A stretch of DNA of 64,000 nucleotides from Bacillus mobilis (GTDB lineage Bacteria > Bacillota > Bacilli > Bacillales > Bacillaceae_G), in contig NZ_MACF01000136.1 in assembly GCF_001884045.1 (NCBI RefSeq), forward strand, positions 1 through 64,000. The letters run 5' to 3'. A model generated the notes under the pieces. It searched no databases and was not told the origin of the DNA. It was given only the letters and a program-made list of their open reading frames with translations. The position numbers were made by a program, and so were the translations under genes. This document shows, in pieces, positions 62,778-64,000 of the stretch (positions are counted from its first letter, which is position 1; every line of letters begins with the position of its first letter).

Positions 62778-63662
62778 ATGGAACTTCTTCAACTAAAATA
62801 CTTTCAGACAGTTGCACGATTAGAACATATGACGAAAGCCGCTGAAGAATTGCATATCGCACAACCTTCGCTCAGCAAAACAATCGCTAGATTAGAAAAG
62901 GACTTAGGCGTCCCGTTATTTGATCGCCAAGGTCGACAGATTACATTAAACTCTTTTGGAAAAGTATTTTTAAAACGAGTAGAGCGCATTTTCCATGAAT
63001 TAAGTGAAGGTGAACGAGAAATTAAAGATTTAGCTGAATTACAACAAAGCTCTATTACACTGGCGGTTTCTATTCCAAGAATATTACCAGAACTACTCGG
63101 TTCTTTTTTACTAGAGCATCCTAACGTTCGCTTCCAACAATTTCTCGCATCTACTCCTTCTATGAAGCGACAACTAGATAATATAGAAATTGACTTTTGC
63201 ATTTCTTCTGTACCAATTGAAGGCGCGGAAATTATGTGGGAACCACTTATTACAGAAGAAATTTTCTTAGTCGTCCCTTCAGGTCATCGTTTATCAGGAC
63301 GTGAAAGCATCCATCTGCATGAGGTAAAAGATGAACCATTTATTAGTATGAACACTGGTTACGGATTTCGGCACTTAACAGATGAATTTTGCAAGGAAGC
63401 TGGTTTCACTCCACATATCGCTTTTGAAGTAGATGAACCAACCGTGATTAGCGACCTCATTAAGCAAGGTCTCGGCATCGCCTTTGTCCCAAGTTTAACT
63501 TTATTAAAAAACTCTACTTTAGCATTAAATAAGTTACGTATTATTGAACCAAATTGCGAGCGAACTATCGGCTTAAGTTGGTCAAAGAAACGCTACTTAT
63601 CGAAAACTGCTCAGCAATTCCGTAAGTTTGTGATTGAATACTTCTCTAATATTAAGGTGTAA
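62778..63662 (+). CDS. LysR family transcriptional regulator
   Basis: 294 residues: winged HTH MTKAAEELHIAQPSLSKTIARLEKDLGVPLFDRQGRQITLN, then a substrate-binding-like sensor domain. ATG 62778 follows AAAGGAG. Divergent from the YhgE/Pip gene, 135 bp apart, the usual arrangement for a LysR regulator and its target. Ligand unknown. Confidence 0.9.
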   Translation: MELLQLKYFQTVARLEHMTKAAEELHIAQPSLSKTIARLEKDLGVPLFDRQGRQITLNSFGKVFLKRVERIFHELSEGEREIKDLAELQQSSITLAVSIPRILPELLGSFLLEHPNVRFQQFLASTPSMKRQLDNIEIDFCISSVPIEGAEIMWEPLITEEIFLVVPSGHRLSGRESIHLHEVKDEPFISMNTGYGFRHLTDEFCKEAGFTPHIAFEVDEPTVISDLIKQGLGIAFVPSLTLLKNSTLALNKLRIIEPNCERTIGLSWSKKRYLSKTAQQFRKFVIEYFSNIKV

Positions 63663-63688
63663 AATTATATCAATACATAACGACACAA

Positions 63689-63728
63689 ATAGAAGGTGCT
63701 ACCCCAAAAGGGGATAGCACCTTCTATT
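63689..63728. terminator. Bidirectional terminator
   Basis: AATAGAAGGTGCTA.CCC-AAAA-GGG.TAGCACCTTCTATT long stem, T-run TTTTTT, between the LysR gene and the convergent partial gene; overlaps the end of the latter. Confidence 0.93.
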
Positions 63729-64000
63729 TTTTATTCTTCTCCAATTCTATTTCCGCTAAAAGTGGCAATACGTTATCAAAAATGTGCGTATTATTATTTT
63801 CACCTGTTACGTATCCGCCGTAATATCTACTAAATACATTGCCATTTCGGAATGTGACCATATGATCATATAATTCCTTTGCAAACTTTGTATCACCTGT
63901 TTGTAGTACGTACAAGATCGTTAGTCCGTAAGCGGCTGGCGATTCATAATTCACAGTTTGTTTTCCCGTTTCTAAATTGTAACGACCGTATAGCTTTCCA
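63724..64000 (-). CDS. Partial protein, possible glycoside hydrolase C-terminus
   Basis: Only the last 91 codons are in the window; the frame runs off the right edge without a stop. The C-terminal sequence GKLYGRYNLETGKQ... ESPAAYGLTILYVLQTGDTKFAKELYDHM resembles the last helices of (alpha/alpha)6-barrel enzymes such as GH8, as in exopolysaccharide hydrolases next to cellulose-like synthases. This is a resemblance seen by eye, not an assignment. Stop at 63724 lies in the shared terminator. Confidence 0.5.
   Translation of the reverse strand, partial: GKLYGRYNLETGKQTVNYESPAAYGLTILYVLQTGDTKFAKELYDHMVTFRNGNVFSRYYGGYVTGENNNTHIFDNVLPLLAEIELEKNKK

Overview
The window is chromosomal DNA of a low-GC Gram-positive bacterium, almost certainly a member of the Bacillus cereus group. 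The grounds are the low GC content, strong GGAGG-type ribosome binding sites, gene order shared with the Bacillus subtilis tagO-to-minJ segment but lacking its flagellar and degSU genes, a BcpA/BcpB-like pilus operon, intergenic repeats resembling the bcr family, and an AtxA/Mga-like PRD regulator. No rRNA, tRNA, CRISPR array, prophage or intact insertion sequence was seen.

Layout. 1-5.6 kb: a large LRR/Ig-repeat surface protein (3' end beyond the window) divergent from an AtxA/Mga-like regulator. 5.6-12.5 kb: small regulatory cassettes, namely MerR plus a membrane protein, an XRE repressor plus four small membrane proteins, a YeiH-type exporter opposite a LysR regulator, and a second MerR with a flavin oxidoreductase and a decayed ABC-F gene. 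12.6-25.6 kb: a conserved block on the minus strand: YbjQ-like protein, a Fur-box-controlled ABC exporter, minJ, ctpB, ftsX, ftsE, cccB, prfB (with its programmed frameshift), secA, hpf and a cold shock gene. 25.7-31.7 kb: comFC, comFA, a CwlO-like endopeptidase with a WalR box, a YodB-like regulator, DegV and YvyE. 31.7-38 kb: wall polymer genes (LCP ligase, mnaA, UDP-glucose dehydrogenase, tagO, a polysaccharide deacetylase). 38-51.2 kb: sugar uptake. A LevR-type sigma-54 activator, chrA and a CHRD protein precede a chb-type operon (PTS IIB, IIC, IIA, GH4 hydrolase, ChbG) with a textbook -24/-12 promoter, a cre site and upstream inverted repeats. A spermidine-synthase-like/speD pair and a second lactose-family PTS follow. 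51.3-64 kb: a dicarboxylate symporter, an acyltransferase, a VOC protein, a pilus operon (tip protein, major pilin, class C sortase), a YhgE/Pip membrane protein opposite a LysR regulator, and the end of a possible glycosidase.

How the parts fit. FtsEX and a CwlO-type hydrolase lie 9 kb apart, and in B. subtilis they form one wall-elongation system; minJ and the wall polymer genes belong to the same surface-growth theme. The chb operon resembles the E. coli chbBCA-F-G order but appears to be under sigma-54 plus CcpA control, and the LevR-type protein about 6 kb away is the obvious candidate activator. Several local regulators have visible autoregulatory operators: two MerR promoters with 19-20 bp spacers, and one XRE promoter with twin palindromes.

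Everything was read by eye from sequence. Family names rest on motifs and remembered family architecture, not on searches.
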